This document shows positions 1 to 10,395 of a stretch of 64,000 bases of DNA, piece after piece; positions within the stretch are counted from its first letter, which is position 1; every line of letters starts with the position of its first letter. The stretch comes from Mytilus edulis. Its lineage: Eukaryota; Mollusca; Bivalvia; Mytilida; Mytilidae. The translations under genes and the position numbers were made by a program. The stretch is from the NCBI RefSeq assembly GCF_963676685.1, contig NC_092344.1, positions 51,296,830 to 51,360,829 on the forward strand. Reading direction: 5' to 3'. The notes beneath the pieces were generated by a model, which was not told where the DNA came from, did not search any database, and was given only the letters and a program-made list of their open reading frames with translations.

Positions 1-1120
1 TAGGGACAACTCACATAATGCCATTGGATTATTGAAGCCTCCATCTTGAAGATATGGCCATTTGTGATTCGTAGAATTTGTATATAAGAATTTAGTAATT
101 GGCATTGCTCAAAGACAAACAAAACTATTTTACTTTAAAAAAAATCCTCAAACTATTTCATTACTGTACGTTTACCCACTCCAAGTATGGATATGACCCG
201 CTCAAACATTCTGAAAGATCACTACAGATCTCATAAAACTGTTGTTGAGACAACATAAACAATCTATCTCAACATATTGTTCATATTGCATTTAATTGTT
301 GAAAGTACCAAAAATCTTCTGAATAGTGAAATCAAACATCCTTTTGTGAAAAATGATTGTGTATTCTCTGGTTATTATTTAAGTTTTTATTGATCTGTTG
401 ATAAGAGAGTCCGATGATTAAATGTGCATATTACAATTGGTTATTTTTATAACTGAACTGTTTATTTTCAAGTATGTCAACCAGGGTATGTACTTAATTT
501 ACTCTCGCCAAATAATTCAATTTTTAAAACATGTTATATGTTTCAGTGTGGTCCCAGTTGTTCTTTTCATGATGTCCAGATCTAAACATTTTAAAACTTG
601 AACTACAAATAAGATTGAAATTTTTAATAAACAGAGTTAAATTGTGAAATAAAATATTTTGGGTCCTGGAAACTATATTTTATAATATTTTTCAATAAAC
701 ATGATCATGATGATGAATATTAAAATTAAAGTCTTGAAAAAAACGAACCAAGGAAACATACAATGTATACATGTATAAAGTACACTTATAAACTAAGGCA
801 GAATATTTTTCCTCAAAATTCAAAGAAATTTCAAAATACATCAATGTTTTCTTAAATTAGGCAATAAAAAACATGATAAAAATTGCAAAAGAAATACATT
901 GTAGGTCAAAATATTCCTATGTATGATAATAAGAATATCTATTCTAACCCATTTCTAAGTTCACTTTTTTTTTTAATTTGGATGTTGAATTTGATCATAA
1001 AAGTATATTATTTCTTTAAGCTACTGCTCATAAGACACACAGATGATTAATAACTAGCTTCATACATATATAAAAGATATCTTTGGTGGAATACATTTAC
1101 ATTTTTTTTGTATGTTCAAA
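1..1120. other. AT-rich non-coding DNA, presumed INTS13 intron 1
   Basis: No coding exon seen on either strand. Because the INTS13 exon at 2243-2464 is transcribed leftward and its donor site is at 2242-2241, this stretch is inferred to be part of its first intron. Nothing resembling the next INTS13 exon is visible, so that exon should lie beyond the left edge. Confidence 0.5.
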
Positions 1121-2173
1121 CAAGAGGATCTCAAGAGCCTGAATCGCTCACCTGGTAAACAATGCCTTATTGAACATATTGAACCATGCCAGGCAAACAT
1201 GTACAGCTAACAATTCTTCAATATTACAAATATATATGACTTACTGTTTATAAATAAAGAAAATGAGACCAAAACACAAACACTTAAAACTTAGCAATGG
1301 ACTGTGAAAATGAGGTCAAGTTCAAATAAAACCTGCGTAACCGACATATAGATCATAAAATATTTTCATACACCAAATATAGTTGACCTAATGCATAAAG
1401 TATTAAAAAAATAGACCAAAACTAAAAAAGTTAACTTTGACCACTGAATTATGAAAATGAGGTCAAGGTTAGATGACACCTGTCAGCTAGACATGTACAC
1501 CTTACAATCATTCTATACACCAATTTTAGTAGACCTATTGCATATATAGTATAAGAAAAACAGACCAAAACACAAAAACTTAACTATAACCACTGAACCA
1601 TGAAAATGAGGTCAAGGTGAGATGACACCTGCCAGTTGGACATGTACACTTTGCAGTTCTTCTATACACCAAATCTACTAGACTTATTGTCATTAAAGGA
1701 CAATAACCCCTTAAGGGGTCAATTGACAATTTTGGTCATATTTAACTTATTTGTAGATCTTACTTTGCTGATCATTTTTGCTGTTTACAGTTTATCTTCA
1801 TCTATAATAATATTCAAGATAATGACCAAAAACTGCAAAATTTCCTTAAAATTACCAATTAAGTGGCAGCAACCCAACAATGGTTTGTTTGATTCATCTG
1901 AAAATTTCTGGGCTGATAGATCTTGACCTAATGAACATTTTTACCCCATGTCAGATTTGCTCTAAATGCTTCCGTTTTTGAGATATAAGCCAAAAACTGC
2001 ATTTGACCCCTATGTTCTATTATAAGTAATGGCGGACATGTTTTTTGACGGATCAAAAATCGAAGCACACACTTTGTGCAGGATAATCTAAGGAACAATC
2101 ATTTTAAGTTTCATTCAAATCCATTCAGTAGTTTCAGAGGAGAAGATGTTTGAAAAATTGTTAACGACGACAA
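1121..2173 (+). repeat. Dispersed bivalve repeat with internal ~130-bp tandem units
   Basis: Starts with the same 'agag..tctaaagagcctg..cgctcacc'-type head seen at 20485 and ends with the same 'cagtagtttcagaggagaag' and 'gttaacgacgac' tail seen near 21150-21190, so it belongs to the same family as 20485-21247. Its middle (about 1290-1680) holds roughly three diverged ~130-bp units containing 'atgaaaatgaggtcaagg', which appear inverted at 16440-17390 as well. The 3' hairpin present in the other copy is missing here. The 96-residue reading frame inside it (1636-1926) has no recognisable domain and is dismissed. Confidence 0.7.
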
Positions 2174-2242
2174 GGCTTTCAATACGTCATAATTATTTGG
2201 ACTAAGATATGAGCAGAAATACAACCATATAGAAGTCATTAC

Positions 2243-2464
2243 CAGTCGTGTGCCTGGAAAAATATCATACACAATTCTCATATACTCCACCATTGTTTCA
2301 ACATTGCATGTCCAGAGTGACTTTGTTATTGGAGCAGCTGGGATAACACCTGGTGCCTTTACTTTCGACAGTGCATCATATTCAATGCTTTCTTTGCAAG
2401 ATTTGGCAAAATGAGGCGATCTATCAAGCACAAACACAGTTTTGTGTTCTATCGGATACGACAT
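2243..2464 (-). CDS. INTS13: INTS13 (asunder / Mat89Bb homologue), first coding exon only
   Basis: Encodes residues 1-74 of Integrator complex subunit 13, a nuclear protein of the Integrator (snRNA and other RNA 3' processing and transcription attenuation), named asunder in Drosophila for its role in dynein localisation during spermatogenesis. Recognised by the family N-terminus: HKTVFVLDRSP, then GVIPAAPITKSLWTC at residues 39-53 and EYMRIVYDIFP at 60-70, closely matching the human protein as I recall it. The start is put at 2464 because that Met precedes the conserved block by six residues, as in the family; an in-frame Met 23 codons upstream adds only unrelated sequence. The exon ends in CTG followed by a GTAATG donor (2242-2237), codon phase 0. 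The full protein is about 700 aa, so about 90% lies left of the window. Confidence 0.92.
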
Positions 2465-2964
2465 TTTTTGTTTAAACTGCAGTTCCCGTGTAAAAATCTC
2501 TCCTGATAACACCTGTCCTAGGTCAGCATTCAAACACTATATCATAAATTATGTCTCAATCAGATAAATATAATTTGCGCCAAAAATTATGAATTTGAAT
2601 AATAATGGATTCAACGACTGGTCAAAACTGAAATTCCTTGTCTAATATAAATCTCTTTTGTTTATGACATAGAATGTTTTTTTTTTTTTTGCATTTAACC
2701 AAAAACAAATAAATGATAAATATAGGAAGAAAAATTCATTGTTTTGCTTTACTGGGCGCAGCCATCTTGAAGTACAGCAGGTGCGCGAATTACGTCCCGT
2801 AAGAAAATGTTTTTGTATTCAATGAAAAATAAAATCATATAACAAATATTTCAACGGAGTTCTATATAGGGAGATTTCTATTCGTAACAGTTATTCAAAT
2901 TCAAAAAAATATTTTTGATTTACTGCTGTCTGATTGTTTCCAAGACGACACAGCGTAAATCAAG
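2465..2964. promoter_or_regulatory. Presumed bidirectional promoter between INTS13 and EFCAB10
   Basis: Only 500 bases separate the divergent start codons. The interval contains GCAGCCATCTT (2758-2768), the complement of an AAGATGGCTGC YY1-type site often found in housekeeping promoters, followed by a locally CpG-richer patch (about 2780-2800). No clear TATA box placement is evident. Head-to-head arrangement is seen; shared promoter activity is inferred. Confidence 0.5.
2758..2768 (-). promoter_or_regulatory. YY1-like site
   Basis: Minus-strand AAGATGGCTGC matches the usual AAGATGGCNGC consensus. It sits between the two divergent start codons, 197 bases upstream of the EFCAB10 ATG and 294 upstream of the INTS13 ATG. 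Confidence 0.4.
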
Positions 2965-3091
2965 ATGTCTACCGAAGGTTCAGAAAATACATGGCAAGGC
3001 AGAGATGCCGATGCAAAAGAATACTTAAACGATCATAAGATTGTGGAATTGTTCAATAATTTGACATCACAATTGATTTTTCATAGACCAG
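2965..3091 (+). CDS. EFCAB10: EFCAB10 exon 1
   Basis: Starts at ATG 2965 (context AAGATGT) and ends with CCA G before a GTACAT donor at 3092. Encodes residues 1-42 and the first base of codon 43, including the first helix of the RIIa-like fold. Confidence 0.88.
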
Positions 3092-6000
3092 GTACATAAA
3101 AAATATATCTGACTAATCTATGTTAATGTTATTTTATCAGTCCTAAAAGAAAAAAAACATTTGTTTATGTTTTTAGAATCAATGTCAGAATGTCTATTTA
3201 TTTTAAAACAATGGAATGAAAAACATATTTTTATTTATTTTATACCATTCACTGACAGGGACTTAAGTAGTAATAGCGACATACTATTTAGCAAAAAGAA
3301 AATTTTTGAAATCTTAAAACTACTTATTTCAAATAAATATAAAAATGTTATTTAATGCGGCAATACACAAAAGAAAATTATGTTAATTTACGTTTTCATA
3401 AAGTGCTTTCAAAAAGTATTAATTTTATTATGTTTTCTTCATGTTTTCTCCTTGTTTGATTCCAATGATTTCAGTTCATTGTATTTCACAGATTTATCTG
3501 TATCGTCTCGGCACCTGTTTTGATCCCAACCAGAAATGACGCACCGATTTAGTTTACGGTTTTATATTTCTAAACAAAAGACGTGACGTTCTCAACATTT
3601 ACTGTTCATAACATTTTATCAAGGTAAAAAACAATCTACCCTTCCCCGAATGATTATCAGTCCTATATCCACTTTGGTTAATAAAAGTATGTACACATGT
3701 AACCACAGTCTTACCCATTACGTGATTTTCAAATCACGTGACTATCATGTGACATGATTTTACATTTAAGCGGGAATCACTGTTGTCCAATTTGTTCGTC
3801 GCTTACAAATGGCTTATATAATTTTCTATGGTTTTAGATCTTTTTTTTTCATTCAATGTATGCATGAAGTATACATTGATAAATATAAATATTGTCTATG
3901 TTGTTTTATGAATGCAATTACTTTTTATTTTTCAAATATTTGGAATATATATATCACTTTCATCAATTTTAAACAATTCTATATAAAATTTGAAAAAAAT
4001 TATAGGTTAGAATTAAATTAATCAAAAATTTTGTGTTGCAATCATCATGATCATTAAAGTGAATGAAAATGTCAAAAGTTGTTATTAAATTTGAATTTGT
4101 TGAACAGTGTTAACTTTAAAGAATCCAGAGTGAAGCAAATTTTTGATTATCAGTTACATGCAAGTGGTTTTTTACTGGTTTGTTTACAGTGAGTAATTAC
4201 TGGTACCCATCGTTAGTAGACAGTTCGTTCATAATGTTTATAGCAAACATGATTTTTATTGTTGTTACCGTTTCAAATAACAACTGTTTAATGATTGAAA
4301 TATATTCACAAGTTATCAATCTTTTATTCAATTCTGTTTTAATTCTTTTAAATGGTAGATTAAATGCGGAGACAAACATAACATTAGGTGCGTCATTACT
4401 AGTTCCTTGGGGATATTTTACTGGACAAGGGGGAACACATTGGGAGGGAATGTTATTTTGTGCAAACGGACCTACATGTAGATTCAAAGCTTAAGGTAAA
4501 CCACAACCATGAGCATGATTAAACTCAAATAGCCACCACTAGCTTAGAGCCAACTAATCACTTAATTCATATTGTTTTATAAATTGACTATTTCAGGTAA
4601 AGGTGTCAATTGATCACAACACTTTTGAATATTTCTATTTCCTTCAGAGGAGTTTTTTTACATGTACTTAGAATTTCAGTATTTCTTGTCTTGATATTAT
4701 ACCAGTAACATGATTACACAATGTTATTGTCAAAACATATACACATTTGTTTAGGGGCCAGCTGAAGGACGCCTCAGGGTGCGGGAATTTCTCTCTGCTT
4801 TGAAGACCTGTTGCTGTTGTCTGTTCTGTGGTCGGGTTGTTGTCTCTTTGACACATTCCCCATTTCCATTCTCAATTTTACATGTACATGTATATGTATC
4901 ACTTTTCCTTTACATTGATTACTAGGCTACAGAGGGGGATAACTCTATTTTATAACATATGTGTTTCATTTTAATCGACAAATTCATGACTTCCCTGCTT
5001 CTCATATTTACAAATTTGTTTGTAATGTAACCTTACAGTGCCACTGTTAGATTTTGACAAAAATAACTTTATAAAAAATGGAAAAGCTTTATGTTTAAAG
5101 ACAATCATAATATATGAGTGCATATCCATTTGAGTTATCCATTATGTTTGATAATCTTTATTTTTTAATCTTTTTTCACAGATGAGCCCAAAAAACACAT
5201 GATTGAAATTTTAGAAAAGTTACAGAAATCTCGAGCTACAAAACTAGATTTTCCATGTCTGTTTGATGATACAAATATACAGTCTATTTATGGAATGTTG
5301 GATCCTACAGGACGTGGCTTTATTACACTTCAGCAATACATGGAAGGTATAAAAACAAAACTATTAGTAAACAACATGTTAAAGCTACAGAAATACTTTA
5401 GGCAGAACCCATCATATATATACTTTTTTTACTAGTAATAGCTTCTTTTTTTTTACCCCATTGATATTTCTAAATATTTGCATACATATACTTTTTTTTA
5501 AATGTGAATAAATTAAAATAATGATAGTTCTACACATATTCATTCAATCTTCATCATTACTGCACAATAACACAGATATTGATAACATTTCTTATTTTCT
5601 TGATTTTCTTATAAAAATAATCTTTTTTATTTTTTAAAATTATTTTTACATGTGATAGTCTGAACGATGAGCTAGCTTTCAAATAACAATTTAAAAAAAT
5701 ATACATGTATGGGTCACTAGACTATTTAGAAATAAAGATTACAGATCACAAATTTTAGTTACCTTAGCCAACATAAACAGATATGAGTAGCAATTCTTGC
5801 GGGGGTTAGCAACAAACAAAAAAATACATACAGGAACATATATAACCAAAGTGTTTCTTCGAACTTATACATGTGGAAACTGCAATAGAAGCTGTCTGTT
5901 AACTTATAGGCACATCTATTGGATTTTCATGAGATTATGATACCATGATACTTTATAGGAATAAGAAAAGAGAAAAGAAACTGTATCCTGTTCACAACTT

Positions 6001-7252
6001 TATGTTTGTATAAACAAAATGCATTGTACTTTTGATTCCTTTTGAAATGATTAATATTAAGCTATTGCAACACCATTAACTATTTTATGCTACATTTAAG
6101 TTGTATAATGCAAAAATACTAATAGTAATATAATCATTTATGATTTTTGCTAATACTCTATAAATTTTATTCCAGCTTTAACAACATTAGGTATAAAAGA
6201 CTTTCCAGAAGTTCCAGAGGGAACAGAAGATGAAAAAATTACATTTGATATTTTTTTAAGAGAAGCGTAAGTAATTTGAATTTTTACAACCACATGCACT
6301 TTTATAGGCTTTACTAGTTTGCAGATGTATCTTTTCGGTAAATGATTGGAAAATCAATATGTTTCTCTTAGAGAAAAGTATACCAATGGGATATTCAAAC
6401 TCATACATGTCTTACGTGGAAAACAACCTGAATATGCCTTGGCGAAAAACAATTAAAGACAACAGTATACAAAACAAACCATTGAAAACTATATAGCTTT
6501 TTTGGCTCATCTGTAAAATAACATGGACCCCACAAAACAAAAAACTAGGTGATCTCAGGTGCTCTGGAATGGTAAGCAGATCATGCTCAACGAGGCAGTT
6601 GTTATATTCATGTAAATACAAACTGTTGATAAGTTTTATTTGGTATGTCACATTCGAGCGAAAAGGACAGCTTACCAAATTATCTGCAAGCATAGACTTC
6701 TGTTCATTATGTGTTCAAATTTTCTATGTATATAAAAAAGAAGATGTGGTATGATTGCCAATGAGACAACTGTCCACAAGAGACCGAAATGACACAGACA
6801 ATAACAACTATAAGTCACTGTACAACCTTCAACAATGAGCTAAGCCCATAACGCAAAGTCAGCTATAAAAGGATCTGATATGACAATGTAAAACAATTCA
6901 AATGAGAAAACTTACGGTCTTATTTATATAAAAAAATGAACGAAAACAAATATCTATCACTTAAATAAACGACAACCACTGAGTAACATGCTCCTTATTT
7001 GGGAGTCAGGCACATACATAAATAATGTGGCGGGGTTAAACATGTTAGCGGGATCCCAACCATTCAGGCTGTATTTCTAAAAAAAGACCCAGAAAGTAGA
7101 TAGTAGATAACCCATACAACTCATTACAAACAGTTTTTGTCTTAATCTGTTAATGAATTATTCACTGAAATATACTTATCATTTTACAAATCCCTCTTTC
7201 TATTTTCAGACGACTTGGACTAACTCAAGTATCATCAACATTCCAATCATAG
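2965..7252 (+). CDS. EFCAB10: EFCAB10, EF-hand domain-containing protein 10 (4 exons)
   Basis: Coding exons 2965-3091, 5182-5346, 6176-6266 and 7210-7252 join in frame with GT/AG borders (phases 1, 1, 2) into 141 residues. An RIIa/Dpy-30-like docking helix pair is visible at about 17-60 (EYLNDHKIVELFNNLTSQLI, then HRPDEPKKHMIEILEKLQ), followed by one EF-hand-like loop at 83-94 (DPTGRGFITLQQ) and the conserved EALTTLG-type helix. The order and the length match vertebrate EFCAB10. RIIa proteins usually dock on amphipathic helices in cilia and flagella, so a ciliary role is inferred. The EF loop lacks an acidic residue at positions 3, 5 and 12, so calcium binding is doubtful. INTS13 lies divergently upstream. 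Intron 1 (about 2.1 kb) and intron 3 hold repeats. Confidence 0.9.
3721..3738. repeat. Perfect short palindrome next to a CACGTG
   Basis: CGTGATTT-TC-AAATCACG: 8-base arms with a 2-base centre, with a CACGTG E-box core at 3735-3740. It lies in EFCAB10 intron 1. Function unknown. Confidence 0.6.
4160..4497 (-). other. Possible repeat-derived reading frame in EFCAB10 intron 1
   Basis: Open on both strands; the minus-strand frame (4487-4197, 96 residues) begins MNLHVGPFAQNNIPSQCVPP. It has fairly complex composition for an intron and its sequence feels familiar from mussel repeats, but I cannot assign a family. It is probably the remnant of a mobile element rather than a gene. Confidence 0.25.
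4749..4875 (-). repeat. Fragment of a dispersed mussel repeat (family R1)
   Basis: Carries 'cgggttgttgtctctttgaca' followed by 'cattccc' and 'catttccattctcaatttta'. The same block occurs at 7500-7660, and inverted at 27668-27790, so it is a dispersed element. Confidence 0.6.
5182..5346 (+). CDS. EFCAB10: EFCAB10 exon 2
   Basis: Follows a pyrimidine-rich acceptor (TTTTTTCACAG, ending 5181) and ends GAA G before GTATAA at 5347. Encodes residues 43-97, holding the second docking helix and the EF-hand-like loop DPTGRGFITLQQ. Confidence 0.88.
6176..6266 (+). CDS. EFCAB10: EFCAB10 exon 3
   Basis: Acceptor TTCCAG ends at 6175; donor GTAAGT starts at 6267. Encodes the end of the EF helix (ALTTLGI) and the acidic stretch VPEGTEDEKITFDIF, as in the vertebrate protein. 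Confidence 0.87.
6530..6690 (-). repeat. Dispersed mussel repeat fragment
   Basis: The 'ggtgctctgga..g.aagcagat' block here recurs at 31195-31240, and the adjoining 'gtaaatacaaact..ataagt' block with 'ggta.gtcacat' recurs at 31710-31755. It lies in EFCAB10 intron 3. Confidence 0.5.
6734..7066 (+). repeat. Abundant mussel repeat (family R2, SINE/MITE-like)
   Basis: Runs from 'aagaagatgtggtatgattg' to 'gttagcgggatcccaacc'. Near-identical copies lie inverted at 52790-53140 and in the same orientation at 60635-60965, and a related family is at 16569-16855. No terminal repeat is evident; class unknown. Confidence 0.75.
7210..7252 (+). CDS. EFCAB10: EFCAB10 exon 4 (terminal)
   Basis: Acceptor TATTTTCAG ends at 7209. 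Encodes RLGLTQVSSTFQS and a TAG at 7250-7252. This tail is not conserved with the human protein, so the last exon is less certain than the others. Confidence 0.75.
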
Positions 7253-7339
7253 ACATTGTCAGTTTTAAGAATTTCATAATTTATTACTGTATATTTCTAT
7301 TTTCATTGTTATCATTTTGTAAATATATGAATTTTTAAT

Positions 7340-7345
7340 AATAAA
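7340..7345 (+). terminator. Poly(A) signal AATAAA for EFCAB10
   Basis: Canonical AATAAA 88 bases after the EFCAB10 stop codon in AT-rich DNA, a plausible 3' end. Confidence 0.5.
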
Positions 7346-7397
7346 AATGTTAATATTTTCTAGAAGTTTTGAAAATTGAATTGGTGAACAGAGTTTT

Positions 7398-7400
<3 letters not shown>

Positions 7401-7432
<32 letters not shown>
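7401..7432 (+). repeat. (AG)16 microsatellite
   Basis: Uninterrupted AG dinucleotides just after the EFCAB10 3' end. Confidence 0.98.
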
Positions 7433-7436
<4 letters not shown>

Positions 7437-7499
7437 CGAAATTTTATAAGTCTTTTATGTACAATGTATTAACATGAGCATGAGAGATAATGATAGAAA

Positions 7500-7660
7500 C
7501 TGAAGGTTGAGCAAGCTGAATTCAGCCTCTGGTTGTGGGATTTTTTATCGCTGTGATGAAGACCCTTTGGTAGCCTTGGGTAGTTGTCTGCTCTTTAATG
7601 AGGTTACATTGGATCTTTGACACATTCCCTGTTTCCATTCTCAGTTTTATGTAATCAACC
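7500..7660 (-). repeat. Dispersed mussel repeat (family R1)
   Basis: Shares 'gaagaccctttggtagcctt', 'tttgacacattccc' and 'tttccattctcagtttta' with 4749-4875 and, inverted, with 27668-27790. Confidence 0.6.
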
Positions 7661-8584
7661 CAACAACAACAACAAAACTTCAAGTCTGGTATTGCAAGAA
7701 GACATAATGAATTAATGCACATTCAAATGTACTTGTGTCTTGCCTGCTGGAAATACATGCATTTCCAGATGAGTAGAACATATGACAACCCCTTTGTAAG
7801 TGCATTCTTTCAAAGGAAAATTTCAAAAAAAAAAATCAAATTCATCTTAATTCTTGTTTGATGCCAACTCTGGACTCATGGTTGCATACTTGTCTCAAGT
7901 GTAGGTCTCATTTGTTATATCCTGACTGGGTCAAAAGGAAGAACTATGAAATTGGAATGCAACCATCAATATATTTACATAAATTCAACCTCAGAATTTT
8001 GGTCTCGACACCTGACATTTTCTGCTTGAAAATTGACAAGTACTTGTATGGCTTCAGTTGTAATGAAAAGTTTCCTTTTATATGGACTATTTAAAAAAAA
8101 CACTATTAAGTTCAAATGTCAGGAATATTCCACCATGATTTGTTTTCAATTGTATATATTTGTTATGTACTTGTTCAGAATATCCCTTGGTTTTCATAAT
8201 AACAAAAACTGATAAAAATGCATCTACATTTCAGGGGTAATAGCTATAAAATACTATTGTCTAACTATATTTCATGAGAAGACACATTAAACTCGGTTCC
8301 TATTGATTTTGTGAATACCTTAGTCCATATTTGGGGAAAAACACCGAGTTGACAATTTCCCATGCATAATTATGAAAACCATGTCTGCTTTTTTTTTCTG
8401 TGAAATTTTCAGTGTGGATAGAACTGCATCTAATTTGAAGAAACATTGGTAAATGAACTATGAAAATGGGACTTAGTATACATATCAATCTGATAAGTAA
8501 AGCTCTTTCCAACTGACTTTGATTCCAATTTGTGTTGTTCTCAAATCCTAAGATAGAAAGACAGTTGGGTGTATTCTAACATTA

Positions 8585-8772
8585 CAGACCAAGCTTGAAG
8601 ATACTGCCCCATGACAAACATTTTACATTGTTTTACAAACCAAGCCTGTCAACACAGGTTCCATTTCAAACATGTCAAATCAAGCCTGTAGACATGGGTC
8701 CCATGACAAACCAAGCCTGTCAACACAAGTTCCATGCCAAACATGTCAAACCAAGCCTGTAGACATTGGTCC
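8585..8772 (+). repeat. Minisatellite, ~40-bp unit, left part
   Basis: Repeats of 'gacaaaccaagcctgt..aca..ggtccca'. It is cut at 8772 by the inserted element 8773-10067 and resumes at 10068. The same unit forms the long array at 14451-16108. Confidence 0.85.
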
Positions 8773-10067
8773 TGTAACGTTTGTGGGTCCTCGTAAATTC
8801 CCCTTTTTCTTTTTTTAGATACTATATATAACTATAGTTGTCCGGTCACTTTTTCGCGGGGATCGTTTATCTCGTGCTTGAACTCAATGTCCAGACTTGG
8901 ATATTTAAACCTCGTCAGGGCAGTATTTCTTTAGATTGGGGAAAACTTTCGTACTGGTAAGTTGTACTTTAAAATTTCATTGTATTTTGTATTTTGATGT
9001 TTGACTTAAATATTTATTTCTTCTCATTTGATGTATTTCTTTTCGGTCTTGTAGTCAAACAGGTCTAAAATATTAAATTACGTTTCCGTTCCAGAATAAA
9101 TAGAGGGAATTGTACACTAGCTAGATAGTTTATGATTTCGGGTTTATAAAGAGATGGAGTTCATTTTGATAGCGGTATTTAAACAGATGGCTAATCCGAG
9201 GGGTATTTTGAAGTAACGGTCGTCAATTTACGGAATTGTTCGTGCCTTACTCTGACATAGAATTTTGTATTATCGCATGTTTTGGTTTTGGATCTTGAAC
9301 TGGTCAATGATATTGAAAAACGTTTTCAGACATTGCTCTGGTTGGATTGAAAATTAAACAGGTATAGAGAAATGCGATGTTTTTTTTACTGGATCGATTT
9401 TTGTTCCCTAGTCATAGAATAATGAGGTTCATGATCTAGTCTAACAAAGTCGGTGGGAACCAGTGGGTATATTTTTTTTTGTCTCGGAAGGTTGACGTCA
9501 CAACTTGATTGATTGGATAATATTTTAGTTAAAGACGACTAGTGTACAGCTCTCAATATTTTAAGAAAACGTACACCTCAAAATTCTCGTATCATATTAT
9601 TTTATTCCATTAGATAGCACTAAGGCCAAACGTTTCTTTGAATTGGTAAACTTGTAATGGGTATTTTTCACCGCATCGTTTGTTCAAAAAAAGGGGAAGT
9701 TCGAAAATGTATTGAAATTCTGAATTGATATTTTCACATGGAGATACCGCGATATTTATGTTTTTATATTGTCTTTGTCTATTAAATATGAAACTGTTTT
9801 ATGAATTTTTGTCATTTGTTATATGAGCAAATACATTGCTTGGCAAATCGTCATCATTGTCATATTTTAGGTTTCGTATACCTGTCACTTATTGAATTTA
9901 TTGTTTCGTTGTATTGTCAGTATGCTGTCAGAAGTCCTGGAGCGAAAGCACAGGCCGAACCCGCCTCTCTACCAGTAACGTAAACGGCTGAGCCAGCGGG
10001 GTATAATGTAATGAGACAGATTATGAATGAAAAAAACGTTTACACACGAAAACCCATTTACGTTGCA
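8773..10067. mobile_element. 1295-bp insertion with 4-bp target duplication (solo LTR or short TIR element)
   Basis: It interrupts the 40-bp minisatellite: GTCC at 8769-8772 is duplicated at 10068-10071, restoring the expected 'ggtcccatgacaaacc' of the unit when removed. Ends are TG...CA with imperfect inverted termini (TGTAACGTTTGTGGG against TGCAACGTAAATGGG). TG...CA with a 4-bp duplication fits a solo LTR, with TATA-like 'tactatatataa' near the left end. It could also be a non-autonomous Ginger-type element, which also gives 4-bp duplications. No protein domain is visible inside. Confidence 0.75.
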
Positions 10068-10395
10068 GTCCCATGACAAACCAACCCTGTCTATGCTCAT
10101 CCCATGACAAACCAAGCCTGTGCTTATCCAATTGCAGACATGACAAACCAAGACTGTAGACGCTGGTCCCTTTCAGACTTGATAAAAAAAATCCTGTACT
10201 GTAGACACTGGTCGAATGATAAACTCAGTCTGTATAATCCAATGGCAGACATGACAAACCAAGCCTGTAGATGCTGGTTCCATTTCAGACCTGACAAACC
10301 AAGCCGGTAGACGCTGGTTTCATTCCAGATATTACAAACAGAGCATGTAAATGCTGGTCCCATTTCAGACATGAAAAATCTAGCCTTTCGCTAGT
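10068..10395 (+). repeat. Minisatellite, ~40-bp unit, right part
   Basis: Continuation of 8585-8772 after the insertion; units such as 'acatgacaaaccaagcctgt' then 'agatgctggttccatttcag'. Reading frames in it (both strands) follow the repeat and are not genes. Confidence 0.85.

Noticed and set aside
2465..2533. Upstream in-frame Met for INTS13 (23 extra residues)
   Set aside because: The extra residues are not like the family N-terminus, and the Met at 2464 matches the expected start position.
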